Shown here: piece after piece, positions 16,109 through 26,992 of the stretch
How positions within the stretch are numbered: the stretch's first letter is position 1
How the letters are laid out: each line of letters begins with the position of its first letter
Translations under genes and position numbers: made by a program
Notes under the pieces: generated by a model
Seen by the model: the letters and a program-made list of their open reading frames with translations, nothing else
Database searches by the model: none
Told to the model about the DNA's origin: nothing
Origin: Bacteroidales bacterium
GTDB lineage: Bacteria > Bacteroidota > Bacteroidia > Bacteroidales > PUMT01
Assembly (NCBI GenBank): GCA_007133565.1
Contig: SLMM01000043.1
Location: 1-38,331, forward strand
Direction of reading: 5' to 3'
DNA length: 38,331 bases

Positions 16109-19003
16109 ATGTCAGAGGTCATCACAACAAAAAGACTAAGCAAAGTTGCAAGGGAGTTCAACCTTGGGATATCCACCATTGTAGAATTTCTCAGAAAAAA
16201 GGGACATGAAATCGATACAAATCCCAACACCAAGGTTTCGGAAGAACAGTATAATCTTCTTCTCAAGGAGTATAGCTCGGAAATAAGCGTGAAAAAAGAA
16301 TCTGAGAAGATCAGCCTCAGGATAGCCCGTGAAAAAAAGGAAAGTCTTTCCATTGAAGATGATAAAAAACCCTCGGAGGAAGAAGATCAGGATGTTCCCG
16401 AAAGTGAGGACGAAGTGCTGATAAAGGATACTGCAGCCAAGAAACCTTCTGCAGCTGAAGCCCCGGAAACTCCGGCCGAAGCCGAAGCTCCCGAGACCGA
16501 AAAGGTAGATGAAGAAAAGCCCGGGACTGAAAAGACTGAAAAACCTGCTGCACCTGACCCCGAACCGGAGGAAAAAGACATAAAAGAGGATAAAGAAAAA
16601 GAGGTAGAAGCAGAAGAGGGCCCCGGCCTTAAGATATTGGGCAATATAGACCTTGACACAATAAACCAGAAAACCCGGCCGGATAAGAAGAAAAAACCGG
16701 CCCCGGAAGATGAGATGGCCGGACCGCCCGAAAAAGAAGAGAAGAAGGATGAGCCTGAAAAGGCGCCGGAACAGGATGCAGAACATGAAGAGGAAAAGGA
16801 TGAAAAACAGGAACCCGAAGAGCAGGTCTTTAAGCATCAGGTACAGCGGCTTACGGGACCCACTGTTGTAGGAAGGATTGACCTGCCTGAAAAAGAGAAG
16901 AAAAAGCCTGTGGCGTCTTCAAGTGATACTGAAAGAGGCAAGAAAAAGAAGAGAAAAAGGATCCGCAAAGATGCTGCAAAAGCCCAGATGGAAACCCAGG
17001 ATATGGCAGGATCAGATAAGGGAACCGAAACCGCAACCGGTGAACAGAAAAAATCAAAACTCCGTAAAAGCAAGAAAAGGCCAATAAGACACGAAATAAG
17101 CGAAGAAGATGTCCAGAAACAGATAAAGGATACCTTGTCGAGACTGACATCCAAGGGTAAATCGAAAGGAGCCAAATACAGGCGTGACAAGCGTGAACTT
17201 ATGAGTCAGAAGCAGCAGGAGGAGTCGGAAAAGCTCGAAATGGAAAGCAAAACCTTGAAGGTAACCGAGTTTGTTACCGTAAACGAGCTTGCCACGATGA
17301 TGGATGTGCCGGTGAACGATATAATTGCATCCTGCATGAGCCTTGGGCTGTTCGTGTCGATTAACCAGAGGCTTGATGCTGAGACTATCGCGCTTGTTGC
17401 AGAGGAATACGGCTTTGATACGGAATTTGTAAGCGTCGAACTGCAGGAGGATATAAGTCAGGACGACGAGCAGTATGATGAGGAAGATCTTACCGAGCGC
17501 CCACCGATTGTTACGGTAATGGGACACGTTGACCACGGTAAAACATCGCTTCTTGATTTTATAAGACAGGCCAATGTCATAGCCGGAGAGGCAGGTGGGA
17601 TCACTCAGCATATAGGAGCATACAGCGTTGAACTCGATAACGGTAAAACTATAACATTCCTTGACACTCCCGGCCATGAGGCCTTTACCGCCATGAGAGC
17701 CAGGGGTGCCAGAATAACAGATATAGCAATAATTGTAATAGCCGCCGATGACAGCGTTATGCCTCAGACGGTAGAGGCAATAAACCATGCCCATGCCGCA
17801 GGCGTACCTATTGTATTCGCAATCAACAAGATTGATAAACCCGGCGCCAACCCCGACAAGATAAAGGAGCAGCTGGCAAACATGAATTTTATGACGGAGG
17901 ATTGGGGCGGCAAGTACCAGTCGCAGGAGATATCTGCAAAAGGCGGCACCAACATTGACCAGTTGCTCGAGAAGGTGCTTCTTGAAGCGGAGTTGCTTGA
18001 GCTAGAAGCCAACTCCGAGAAAAGGGCAACAGGTACCGTTGTCGAGTCGGAGCTTGACAAAGGCCGTGGCTATATAACCACCGTGCTTGTACAATCAGGC
18101 ACCCTGAAAATCGGCGACATAATACTGGCCGGCATCCATTTCGGCCACGTAAAAGCCATGCATAACGAGCGCGGTAAACCGATCAGGGAGGCAGGCCCAT
18201 CTACACCCGCGCTCGTTCTCGGACTTAACGGCGCTCCCCAGGCAGGTGATAATTTCAACGTGATGAAAACTGACAAGGAGGCGCGCGAAATTGCCAACAA
18301 AAGGGAACAGCTCCAGCGGGAACAGGGATTGCGCACACAGAAGCATATCACACTTGATGAAATTGGGAGGAGAATTGCAATTGGCAACTTCCAGGAGCTC
18401 AACATAATCGTCAAGGGCGATGTTGACGGATCGGTCGAGGCCATATCAGATTCGCTTATAAAGCTTTCGACCGATGAGATACAGGTGCGGATAATCCATA
18501 AGGCTGTGGGGCAGATAAGTGAATCGGACATACTTCTTGCTGCGGCATCAAATGCCATTATCGTCGGTTTCCAGGTCCGCCCCTCACTGGCTGCAAGGAA
18601 GCTTGCAGAAAAAGAGGAGATAGACATCAGGTTGTATTCCATCATTTACGACGCGATTAACGAGATCAAATCCGCCATGGAAGGGATGCTCTCTCCCGAG
18701 ATCAAGGAGGAGGTTGTTGCTACCCTGGAAATCAGGGAAGTTTTCAAGATAAGCAGGGTCGGCACGGTGGCAGGCTGCTTTGTAAAGGACGGAAAGATCA
18801 CCAGGAACACCAGGATACGCCTTATACGGGACGGAATTGTGGTGTATACCGGCGAGCTCGGGTCGCTCAAGAGATTCAAGGAAGATGTAAGGGAGGTAAA
18901 CTCAGGTTACGAATGCGGACTTAATATAACAGGTTATAATGACATCAAGGTAGGTGACATCATTGAGGGTTACCGCGAGGTCGAGTATAAGAAGACACTT
19001 TGA
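16109..19003 (+). CDS. infB: Translation initiation factor IF-2
   Basis: A 964-residue GTPase that brings initiator tRNA to the 30S subunit. Residues 1-55 form the IF2_N domain ([20 protein letters not shown]). About 70-370 is low-complexity, rich in Glu, Lys, Pro and Ala, and probably disordered. A second IF2_N-like domain lies near 385-440 ([17 protein letters not shown]). The GTPase domain holds GHVDHGKT (472-479), [12 protein letters not shown] and [13 protein letters not shown], then the domain II beta-barrel and the C-terminal initiator tRNA domain ending [15 protein letters not shown]. It is the last gene of the operon, followed by a long stem-loop shared with the convergent gcvH. Confidence 0.97.
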   Translation: MSEVITTKRLSKVAREFNLGISTIVEFLRKKGHEIDTNPNTKVSEEQYNLLLKEYSSEISVKKESEKISLRIAREKKESLSIEDDKKPSEEEDQDVPESEDEVLIKDTAAKKPSAAEAPETPAEAEAPETEKVDEEKPGTEKTEKPAAPDPEPEEKDIKEDKEKEVEAEEGPGLKILGNIDLDTINQKTRPDKKKKPAPEDEMAGPPEKEEKKDEPEKAPEQDAEHEEEKDEKQEPEEQVFKHQVQRLTGPTVVGRIDLPEKEKKKPVASSSDTERGKKKKRKRIRKDAAKAQMETQDMAGSDKGTETATGEQKKSKLRKSKKRPIRHEISEEDVQKQIKDTLSRLTSKGKSKGAKYRRDKRELMSQKQQEESEKLEMESKTLKVTEFVTVNELATMMDVPVNDIIASCMSLGLFVSINQRLDAETIALVAEEYGFDTEFVSVELQEDISQDDEQYDEEDLTERPPIVTVMGHVDHGKTSLLDFIRQANVIAGEAGGITQHIGAYSVELDNGKTITFLDTPGHEAFTAMRARGARITDIAIIVIAADDSVMPQTVEAINHAHAAGVPIVFAINKIDKPGANPDKIKEQLANMNFMTEDWGGKYQSQEISAKGGTNIDQLLEKVLLEAELLELEANSEKRATGTVVESELDKGRGYITTVLVQSGTLKIGDIILAGIHFGHVKAMHNERGKPIREAGPSTPALVLGLNGAPQAGDNFNVMKTDKEAREIANKREQLQREQGLRTQKHITLDEIGRRIAIGNFQELNIIVKGDVDGSVEAISDSLIKLSTDEIQVRIIHKAVGQISESDILLAAASNAIIVGFQVRPSLAARKLAEKEEIDIRLYSIIYDAINEIKSAMEGMLSPEIKEEVVATLEIREVFKISRVGTVAGCFVKDGKITRNTRIRLIRDGIVVYTGELGSLKRFKEDVREVNSGYECGLNITGYNDIKVGDIIEGYREVEYKKTL

Positions 19004-19015
19004 TCAAATCCTGCC

Positions 19016-19051
19016 GGCAGGCACCGGAAACAGCTTTCCGGCCAACCTGCC
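19016..19051. terminator. Composite stem-loop between convergent infB and gcvH
   Basis: An inner stem CCGGAAA (19024-19030) / TTTCCGG (19035-19041) with a 4-nt loop is enclosed by GGCAGG (19016-19021) / CCTGCC (19046-19051). It lies 13 bp after the infB stop and 11 bp before the gcvH stop, so it could end transcription from both sides. Neither flank has a long T run, so a roadblock or RNA-end protecting role is equally possible. Confidence 0.55.
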
Positions 19052-19061
19052 TTCAGTGCTT

Positions 19062-19442
19062 CTATGACTCAACAAGCTCCCTGTACTGGTCAGCCGTCAA
19101 AAGCGCATCAACCTGCCCGGGATCGGACATGTTAATTTTGATCATCCAGCCTTCCCCGTACGGGTCTTTATTCACTATATCGGGAGTGTCCTCAAGTTTT
19201 GAATTAACCTCTGCAATCTCTCCCGATACTGGCATGAACATGTCAGATACGGTCTTTACCGCCTCAATTGTCCCGAAAACTTCATCTTTTTCAAGGGTTT
19301 CACCCCCGGTCTCTATCTCTATGAATACAATATCGCCCAGTTCGCCCTGTGCGAATTCAGTAATGCCCACAACAGCAACGCCATTGTCGACACGCACCCA
19401 TTCGTGATCTTTTGTGTACTTAAGTTCAAGAGGAATTTCCAT
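19062..19442 (-). CDS. gcvH: Glycine cleavage system H protein
   Basis: A 126-residue lipoyl carrier that shuttles the aminomethyl group between the glycine cleavage enzymes. The family start is LKYTKDHEWVRVDNGVAVVGIT and the lipoylated lysine is K63 in FGTIEAVKTVSD; the C-terminal GEGWMIKI is typical. An in-frame ATG at 19472 would add ten residues, but the usual N-terminus corresponds to the ATG at 19442. gcvT and gcvP are not in the window. It is downstream of sprA on the same strand but has a well-formed promoter of its own in the 83-bp gap. Confidence 0.95.
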   Translation of the reverse strand: MEIPLELKYTKDHEWVRVDNGVAVVGITEFAQGELGDIVFIEIETGGETLEKDEVFGTIEAVKTVSDMFMPVSGEIAEVNSKLEDTPDIVNKDPYGEGWMIKINMSDPGQVDALLTADQYRELVES

Positions 19443-19488
19443 GTCAGATTTTTTAAGGGTATTATGAAACATTAAGTTGCTTCTGCTT

Positions 19489-19518
19489 CAAAAGTAAGAA
19501 ATTTTTGGGATATCCAAA
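19489..19518 (-). promoter_or_regulatory. Promoter of gcvH
   Basis: On the minus strand TTTG (plus 19515-19518) is followed after 18 bp by TACTTTTG (plus 19489-19496), close to consensus. It begins only 8 bp beyond the sprA stop codon, so gcvH can be transcribed independently of sprA. The leader to the ATG at 19442 would be about 42 nt. Confidence 0.7.
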
Positions 19519-19525
19519 CAGATTG

Positions 19526-22500
19526 TCACTGGATAAGGGTAAACCTTAGACTGAAGCCAAAACTGGTATTGGTTGTGGGGTATGAAAGGCTCACAATCGG
19601 TCGGTTTACCACCCTGTCAAAAAAGACACGCACATCAAACCTGTTACTTATAACATAATCGGCCGAAGCATTGACCGATATAACCGTCTGCCCGGCGGTA
19701 GGCTGAACCCCCTCCTCGGCAATACGGCGGACTATAGTCATGTTTTCCCTAATAGAAAAGTCGGCCCTGAGGTTAAGGTCGCTTCTCAGTTCTCTTTGAG
19801 TACCCCCGGTGCTGAAGATTATCTGTACGTCCCTGAACCTGTATCCCACTCCCATGACAATTTCTTCACTCTTAAGCTCTGAAATCTGGTTATTTGCAAG
19901 GCTTAGCGTAACGGTACGCGACTTCCTGAGCTCAGCCCTGGTGGTGAAATTGTTGTTCCAGGTGATGTCAAGATTTATCAGCGGATTGAACTGTTCACTT
20001 ACTGCAATGGATGATATATCGTATTCGGGCACGAAATAACCGCGTACCTTTTCACGTATTATCCCAAAACCATCCTCTCCTTCTATATAGTTGAGGTTTG
20101 TAAGGTAATTGGATATACTGTAGGTAGAACGGTATACATGGTTTATGTTGGCTGTCTGCATAATCCGTCCAAGCAGAGGAACCCGTGATAACCCGTCATA
20201 CACCACCCTCCAGTTGGGCAGTGGTATCAGGGGGAAAGTGCTCAGCGAAACCCTTCCAGGGTCAATACTGCCGTAAGCTGCGATGAAGGATGGTATAAGC
20301 ACTTCCTGTGACAGGCTACCATAGCCGTCAGGAAATCCCTCTTCGTCAGTTGCTCCGGGGTCGTACCCGTCAGAAAACCCCCTTTCCTCTGCAAGCCTTC
20401 CGGCAACTACACTCCGGTGGCTTATAAAATCCTCATAGGCCTGCGAAAAGTAGGCATTTTCTCCTGACGGCCTCTCAAAAGCAGTTCTTAAAGACAGGAA
20501 CGTCATGTTGAAATTTCCTGAATTGAATTTATTGCTTGCATGAAAATTACCGTGCCTGTCGGCAAAATAATACTCCTGCATATTCTCAACAAAGGTGCGG
20601 CTTGCCGTCAGGTCAATGCGAAATCCCGGGACAGGCTCTATGGTGCTCCTCAGTTGGAAGGTGTTGCTGTGGCTCATCATATATGGCTCGTGCAGTGTGG
20701 TATCTGTTGTCATCCAGCCGCGCCGCACCGCGTGCCATGCAAAATCGGGATCCTGGTAACCGAGGATAAACGGGATGCCGGGGGCGATATGATCGTTGTA
20801 ACTGCGCGTTCCCAGCCAGTCGGTTCCCGGCATGTAACCATGGAGAATGGTGCCGTCGGTATGCGAGTATGAAACCCCTATGTTCTGTACTGCCATCAGC
20901 AGCCGTGAAGTATGCTCGGCGATCTTCGAGAAGGCCGTTTCCCTGACCTCCACAGTTCCCTCAACCATAATTGTTGCACCCTCTATATCCCTGTCAGCCG
21001 TAAAATTAACCCTCCGGTCATTTACTATCTCTGTCCTGCCCCTTACAGGGCGGCCCTGGTTGTCGAGTACCCTAACAACCACCTCTTCCGTATTGAGATT
21101 ATGATTTACTGAATGTGTACGGTTTGCTTCAAGATTGACCCTGCTCTGCTCATATCTTACCCTCCTGACCTCGGGGGTATCCTGTTGTTGGGCACCCGCC
21201 CTCATCTGTCTGCTTCTCTGGTTCACCCTCTGAAAATAACCAACCTTATTGTAAAGATTCAGCAGGTTAAACTGGGCATTCAGCTGGCTTGTATTGCTGT
21301 TCCTTATAACATTGCCCAGGTTTATACCCAGCTCTTCAGGAAGTATCATACCGGTATCCCAGCCGTAGGAGGCATTGTACCTGGCAGTGATGTTGACCCA
21401 ATTAAACAACGGTATCTTGTTAATAGGCAATGTGTAGGTGATATTGGCCGAATGGAAATACTGGGTGGTTCGCCCCAGGTCAAGCAGGTTCATCATTACC
21501 GAATCCCTCCAGTCACGGTAACCTGAGGGATCCCTGTAACGGTCTACTATCCCTTCGGGCTCATCTATCCGTGCAGTGTTGGTTGCAGAAAATTCAAACC
21601 TGAGCTGCCTTGTAAGATCAAACCTCATATCGTAGAACCGGTTCCAGAGAAAGTCCTTCTGGTACGTAGGCAATATCAGGAAATCGGGGTTATTGATGTT
21701 CCTCAGCTGCCGGGCATGGTAATGCCTGTTAAGGTCAGTTCTGAATGAAAGATACGAAGGAGCATAGTAGAAGTTGAAATCACGCAGTATCCTCAGGGCC
21801 GGCGACCTGAGAATGTTCCAGTTACTGAATGGAGTCACGTTTCGTGGACTGGCGGTGTAGTTGTAGTTGATGCCGCCTCGGTAATTGCGCTGAAGACGGT
21901 ATTCAGTATCTATGTTCCTTCCGAGCATCTCGCTGTAGGCATAGTTAAGCGACCAGTTATTGAGCCTGTAAAACCTGGGAGGCCTTTCACTCCGTGTTAC
22001 CTGTACATTGGTAAAGTTAAGGCTCTTCCTCTGGGTATAGTCCTGCGCTATCTTCCTGATCGAATCGCGCTCACTCCTGTTCTCTGCCGCATCAAGCGCA
22101 TCCCTAAGGGGTACATCCGGATCAAGAGGATTGTATTTCGGGTTTATGAACCCCTCTGAATATCCGACATACATCGGTATGCGCACACCCGTATCCTCCG
22201 GGAAGAACTTTCCAAGTTCAAGGTTTGTTGAAACATCATACTGGTTGACCTGCACCTGCTGCCTCTCGTTTACCTTCTGTTCGATACTTCCGAATCCTGG
22301 CTGGCTTGTTGACCCGGCAACCGTTACCGAACCGAGGTCGGCCAGCCTGGCAGTAAGTCTTGCATTGGCAGCCCATCCCCCCTCTTCATTGAAATTGGTC
22401 AGGCGAAGCTCGTTCACCCATATCTCTCCCGATTTTGGCAGTCCGTCATCACCCGGGGCAGGGTTGCCAAGCCTGCCCGGATTCCTCACCCCTATCATAA

Positions 22501-25500
22501 GTGTTCTGACATTGCTGAGGTTGGGATTACCTACAACCCTGACCCGGTTCTCGCCGTCCATGCGCATAAACACAGATGAGGCAGTAATTCCCGACCCGGG
22601 TACCTGCATCTGGCTGTTTCTCTCCTGTTTGAGCTCCTGGAAAATATCAAGCTCAATATCCAGCCGGTTCTCCCTTGGCCAGACTATAACCCTGTCACTT
22701 TCACGGTTGTTGTCGTACCTTCCCGGAGGAGTTACCCTGAGAGGGATCTCATATTCATAGTAATTATTCCTGTAGTCGGTCCCCAGGCGTATGAACATCG
22801 TAAGGTCGCCGTGATTGAGCATATCGCCGGGCAATGCGGCCGCATGGATCTCCATCTGAATTCTTCTGTATTGCCTGATATCAAGGTTGACGTTCTTGAA
22901 GGCAGCCCTGGCATCGCCATCCTCAAGGTTTTCAACCTTAAGCACCATAGACTGTTCATTGAGTTGCTGCAATTGCGGGTTTGTCGGATCAATGACTCTG
23001 TCTATACCGGGTGGCAGAACATAATTAACCGGAGTCTTGCTGGCGTTTTCCTCGATGTTGACGGCCGAGATATCAAAGGTGGCCGTTGAAGGTTCAGGGT
23101 GTGCAACTCCCTCCTGCCCCTCCATGAGCGACATACGGTATTGACGCCAGTCGCTCCTCACCAGGTCAAGGCGGGCAAACCTCATTACAACAGGGTCTTC
23201 AAAACCGGTCAGGAACATCCTCATGAAGCGGATGGATTTGAAATCCTGGATTGGCCCCACTATCCTCTCATAATCTGACAGTGGTATCTTGAACTGGAAC
23301 CAGTTGACAGACGATTGCTCGCCATTTGGAAACCGCACGGTGGTGCGCACCGAGTCAACCACGTAGTTATGCCCCACCCGCAGATCTTCCGGCCTTATGC
23401 TGATGCGATACTGATAATATGCCTCAGACCTGTTAAGAGTGTTGTCGCGGTTGATATCTTCGGTATTGGGAAGAGTTGTTGCCGAAGTGGGATAAGGTTC
23501 GGGCGACTGCTCGGAGGTGGGCGAGTTGCCTTCCATATTGTTGTAATACATATACCTGGAAAGTATATCAGCCTCCATTGCGTCCCACTCGCTCCCCCTG
23601 AAGTAGCGGTAATTATCGCTCGAGGGGTCATCCCATGCATTTTGAAATGCAGGTGAATCCTGGCCGAATATCTGTGCTATCTCATCAAGAAAATCAGAAA
23701 AGAACAAACGCTCATCATCAGTACGTAGTCCGTTAAGCCCGACATCCTGAAACTCACGAGCCTGGGGATTGTTGTCGAATGCGTTAACGAGTGATTGCTG
23801 CGTCGGCACCCGGCCCCAGGCAGTTGTGTCGACATCAACAGCCACTTCGCTTGTGGGCAGGCCGTTTTCAAAACTTTTTCGTCCGTCTTTCAAAATATCC
23901 TCAGACACATTGCCAAGGTTAATGTAAAAGTCCCCACCACTGTTACCGGCTGCATCTTCAATAAAGGGATCCATCAGCCAGAACTCAACATATTCGATAT
24001 TTGCCGCCTCGAAATCAGTTGTAAAGAGCGCCCTCATTATTCCACCCCAGCGGCTTGCGGGGTCCAGAAGCCTGCCATCGGAACCGATACCGGCCGAATA
24101 GGCAGACGGTTGCACATCGTAATTGTATGGACCCCTTCGGCCGGGATAGAATGCAAGGTTAAGAACCGGGATATTTGTCGGTATGCCTGTCGGGGTTTCC
24201 CTTTCGGGGAATAGTTCGCGCTCGAATACCTCCCTCACAAAATGACTCGATTGCAGATCGGGGTTGTTCCTGATATGGGTGGGAGTTGCCGAAGTGTTCC
24301 TGAGGAAAAGAGGGTCGATGACATACCAGGCCAGCAGTGCACGGTTATAGCCGTAGGCCAGATCGTTCATCAGAGCCGATTCAGGAAACCCCGGCTGGCC
24401 CTCAGGGGTGCTCGAAATTATCCAGGCGCTGGGTGTTTTGAGGTCTATGGTCGTTTTAGTAGCCTCGAAATCATCAATGTAAGCCACTCCGTCACGGCCA
24501 ATGGCCCTGGAATGGCCGGGTATGAGATGCGCAAACTCCCCCTGGAACGAAATGGTCGAAACCTCCCTCGTTTCAATCAGGGGGATCATATCGATAAGGC
24601 GTGTAAGAAAAGCCGACTCTGTCCGGTAAGAGGTGTTAAGCCCCCAAATGGTATTGGAAATGGGCTCATCACCAAAACCCACCTTCTGGGTAAGAGGCCG
24701 CTCGGTAAGATTGAGAATGGTAGCCCCTATGTTGAAGTTATCGGAAATACGGTAATCAAAATGTGAGCCTACAAGTGTCCTGGTCTGAATGGCAAACAGC
24801 GACTGGCTTTCAAGAGACACCCTGATCGGGGTACCCGATTCCAGCAGCCCCTGGTTAATGATCTGCACCCTGCCAAGAGTGTAATCCACAGTATAATCTA
24901 TATTCTCAACAAGCTGTACGCCCCCGGCAGTAACGGTAACCGAACCCCTGGGAACATTCATGGCATTCAGGGGTATTTCCGAGCCGGCCGAGGACTGGTA
25001 GGTGCCGGCAAGCAAAAACTTATTCTTCTCTGCCACCTGACGCGCCCTGGTTTGTGTTGAATCGTAAAGCTCCTGGAAAACATAGCGTTCTGCAATAGCA
25101 TCATCGCCAATCTTTTTCCTCAGGTGAGACCCGAAAGGCTCCAGCACAGGAAAGAAAATACGTCCGTTTTCAGCCCTTATAGTAACCCCTTCAATAAAAT
25201 CGAACGTACCGTCGGGATAGGGATCAAGCTGCGAGTTCATGTTGTCCAGGTTCATTACCCTCAGAAGGGTCTGCTCCTGTATCCTGCCTGCAGGTATATA
25301 GTTGATTGCATTGCCGGTCTGGTCATCCTGGTACAGCACATTAAGTTCAAAATTCCTGCGGTCTACCTGCCAGGCGCCGATGGAATAGACATTCTTCATC
25401 ATCAGGTCCCACGTAGGCAGCCTTGGAGTAAGATTTGTTCCCTTGAGCAGCTTTACTATAAGAGCATCGGGAGCTGTGACCCCTTCATTTGAAAATTCAC

Positions 25501-26980
25501 CCACCCGGTAGGTCTGCCCGCCCATGGTATATTCGAAAGCTACAGCCAGTACCTCATCGGCATTCAGCGCCGAGTTGAGAGAGATGTATCCCAGCCTCCG
25601 GTTAATGGTATAATCGCGCGAAGAAAGCAGCCGTGCATTCTCGATCTCCTCATAATCCTGGCCTATGGCGAAACCGGGCGCCAGGGGCTGAAGCACTGAG
25701 GTAACCTGGTTGATGTTCCTTATGCCGCCATAGGTTGTGGTCATCATTTCATAAAGGTTGTTGAGTGCGTTGCGCGGATGGTCGCCCTGCTGTGAGTGAT
25801 CCCTGAAGAAGTTATCGGTAGAGTATATATTGTTCTGGTTTTCTGCCAGGTCAATGAATGCAACGATGTTCCTGGAGTTTTCAAAGTTGTTCGTTTTGTT
25901 GGTTATCCAAACTTCCACACGGGTAATATCAATACCCGAGCTGATCACTGGCAGATTCTGAAGCGACGTCTCATAGGTGTCTCTGAAATACTGGGATAGA
26001 AAAAAGTGCCTGTTTGCATCATAATCATCGGCAAATACCTCGAACTCCTGGGTCTGGGCACCACCCCTCACCTCAATAACCTGTGATTCGCCTTTCTGCT
26101 GTGAAAAGACGCTGGTAACCGACAGGTTGCCGAACTTCAGCTCACTTTTCAGTCCGAACAGGCTCTGGCTGCCGGTAATAAGTGTCCCTGGAAGCGGCAG
26201 AGTTACGTTACCGGCCTCTATCCTCTGGATTATCTCATCTTCTCCACCGGTATACTCAAGCTTCGTCTGGTTCTCGAACTCGAACATGGCCTCGGTGTTG
26301 TAGTTGATTCCAAGCCTGACCCTGTCGCCTATGGTGCCGGTTACATTCATCTGTATCCTTTCCTGAAAATCGAATGTGGTTACCCTGCGCAACTCTTCCT
26401 GGATGTCGGGGCGTTCATTCCTGACGGTATTGATCCCGAAAATAAGCTCGGCCGAACCCTGTGGCTGAATATTGACAACGTCTGTGCCGAAGATCATATC
26501 AATTGCATCAACACCAAGCGACAGCCCCGGAATAAACTCTGTCCTTGCATCATCAGCAATACCCCGGGAGCGCTGCTGCCAGTAGTCCGCCATAGCCCTC
26601 TCCATCGAGTAGGTGCGGTACTGTTCAAATGTCATGATATCGGGCCGGCCTATCTCGACTTCTCCAACCTTGCGCCTTAAAAGGTAAGAATTTGTTTCAG
26701 TATCATACTCGGTGGTGATACGGAACCATGGGGGAATCGGAATCTTTCCCCTCGAGGGGGAATATTGCTGCTGATCCTGCTGCTTCGGTAATGGCGGAAC
26801 AGATAAGAAAAGGCCTTCATCAGTCTCCCTGCCGGTTACCAGCAAAACAGGTTCGTTATCATTATCAAAGACTGTAAATCTGGCTGAGGCACCGGGGCCA
26901 AGGATAAGTACCCATAACAATAATATCCAGAAAAGGGATATACCGGAATATTTTGATGCCTTAGCCAATAGGAAAGCCAA
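19526..26980 (-). CDS. sprA: SprA (Sov), outer-membrane translocon of the type IX secretion system
   Basis: A 2484-residue outer-membrane beta-barrel protein. In the Bacteroidota SprA forms the very large barrel through which type IX cargo crosses the outer membrane. A signal peptide is visible (hydrophobic ISLFWILLLWVLILGPGASA, cleavage near residue 34). After it the chain contains family stretches such as ELIFGINTVRNERPDIQEELRR, GRDGVAYIDDFEATKTTIDL and SGEIWVNELRLTNFNEEGGW. The C-terminus consists of alternating barrel strands and ends in an aromatic/hydrophobic strand (GFSLRFTLIQ). The length is normal for the family and no frameshift is seen. It follows ruvA by 12 bp. No gld, por or other type IX genes are in the window. 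Confidence 0.95.
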   Translation of the reverse strand: MAFLLAKASKYSGISLFWILLLWVLILGPGASARFTVFDNDNEPVLLVTGRETDEGLFLSVPPLPKQQDQQQYSPSRGKIPIPPWFRITTEYDTETNSYLLRRKVGEVEIGRPDIMTFEQYRTYSMERAMADYWQQRSRGIADDARTEFIPGLSLGVDAIDMIFGTDVVNIQPQGSAELIFGINTVRNERPDIQEELRRVTTFDFQERIQMNVTGTIGDRVRLGINYNTEAMFEFENQTKLEYTGGEDEIIQRIEAGNVTLPLPGTLITGSQSLFGLKSELKFGNLSVTSVFSQQKGESQVIEVRGGAQTQEFEVFADDYDANRHFFLSQYFRDTYETSLQNLPVISSGIDITRVEVWITNKTNNFENSRNIVAFIDLAENQNNIYSTDNFFRDHSQQGDHPRNALNNLYEMMTTTYGGIRNINQVTSVLQPLAPGFAIGQDYEEIENARLLSSRDYTINRRLGYISLNSALNADEVLAVAFEYTMGGQTYRVGEFSNEGVTAPDALIVKLLKGTNLTPRLPTWDLMMKNVYSIGAWQVDRRNFELNVLYQDDQTGNAINYIPAGRIQEQTLLRVMNLDNMNSQLDPYPDGTFDFIEGVTIRAENGRIFFPVLEPFGSHLRKKIGDDAIAERYVFQELYDSTQTRARQVAEKNKFLLAGTYQSSAGSEIPLNAMNVPRGSVTVTAGGVQLVENIDYTVDYTLGRVQIINQGLLESGTPIRVSLESQSLFAIQTRTLVGSHFDYRISDNFNIGATILNLTERPLTQKVGFGDEPISNTIWGLNTSYRTESAFLTRLIDMIPLIETREVSTISFQGEFAHLIPGHSRAIGRDGVAYIDDFEATKTTIDLKTPSAWIISSTPEGQPGFPESALMNDLAYGYNRALLAWYVIDPLFLRNTSATPTHIRNNPDLQSSHFVREVFERELFPERETPTGIPTNIPVLNLAFYPGRRGPYNYDVQPSAYSAGIGSDGRLLDPASRWGGIMRALFTTDFEAANIEYVEFWLMDPFIEDAAGNSGGDFYINLGNVSEDILKDGRKSFENGLPTSEVAVDVDTTAWGRVPTQQSLVNAFDNNPQAREFQDVGLNGLRTDDERLFFSDFLDEIAQIFGQDSPAFQNAWDDPSSDNYRYFRGSEWDAMEADILSRYMYYNNMEGNSPTSEQSPEPYPTSATTLPNTEDINRDNTLNRSEAYYQYRISIRPEDLRVGHNYVVDSVRTTVRFPNGEQSSVNWFQFKIPLSDYERIVGPIQDFKSIRFMRMFLTGFEDPVVMRFARLDLVRSDWRQYRMSLMEGQEGVAHPEPSTATFDISAVNIEENASKTPVNYVLPPGIDRVIDPTNPQLQQLNEQSMVLKVENLEDGDARAAFKNVNLDIRQYRRIQMEIHAAALPGDMLNHGDLTMFIRLGTDYRNNYYEYEIPLRVTPPGRYDNNRESDRVIVWPRENRLDIELDIFQELKQERNSQMQVPGSGITASSVFMRMDGENRVRVVGNPNLSNVRTLMIGVRNPGRLGNPAPGDDGLPKSGEIWVNELRLTNFNEEGGWAANARLTARLADLGSVTVAGSTSQPGFGSIEQKVNERQQVQVNQYDVSTNLELGKFFPEDTGVRIPMYVGYSEGFINPKYNPLDPDVPLRDALDAAENRSERDSIRKIAQDYTQRKSLNFTNVQVTRSERPPRFYRLNNWSLNYAYSEMLGRNIDTEYRLQRNYRGGINYNYTASPRNVTPFSNWNILRSPALRILRDFNFYYAPSYLSFRTDLNRHYHARQLRNINNPDFLILPTYQKDFLWNRFYDMRFDLTRQLRFEFSATNTARIDEPEGIVDRYRDPSGYRDWRDSVMMNLLDLGRTTQYFHSANITYTLPINKIPLFNWVNITARYNASYGWDTGMILPEELGINLGNVIRNSNTSQLNAQFNLLNLYNKVGYFQRVNQRSRQMRAGAQQQDTPEVRRVRYEQSRVNLEANRTHSVNHNLNTEEVVVRVLDNQGRPVRGRTEIVNDRRVNFTADRDIEGATIMVEGTVEVRETAFSKIAEHTSRLLMAVQNIGVSYSHTDGTILHGYMPGTDWLGTRSYNDHIAPGIPFILGYQDPDFAWHAVRRGWMTTDTTLHEPYMMSHSNTFQLRSTIEPVPGFRIDLTASRTFVENMQEYYFADRHGNFHASNKFNSGNFNMTFLSLRTAFERPSGENAYFSQAYEDFISHRSVVAGRLAEERGFSDGYDPGATDEEGFPDGYGSLSQEVLIPSFIAAYGSIDPGRVSLSTFPLIPLPNWRVVYDGLSRVPLLGRIMQTANINHVYRSTYSISNYLTNLNYIEGEDGFGIIREKVRGYFVPEYDISSIAVSEQFNPLINLDITWNNNFTTRAELRKSRTVTLSLANNQISELKSEEIVMGVGYRFRDVQIIFSTGGTQRELRSDLNLRADFSIRENMTIVRRIAEEGVQPTAGQTVISVNASADYVISNRFDVRVFFDRVVNRPIVSLSYPTTNTSFGFSLRFTLIQ

Positions 26981-26992
26981 TAAGTTTAATAT

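Noticed and set aside
16136-17794. Long minus-strand open frames opposite infB
   Set aside because: The translations are runs of Phe, Leu and Ser that mirror the Glu/Lys-rich low-complexity region of IF-2; a compositional shadow.
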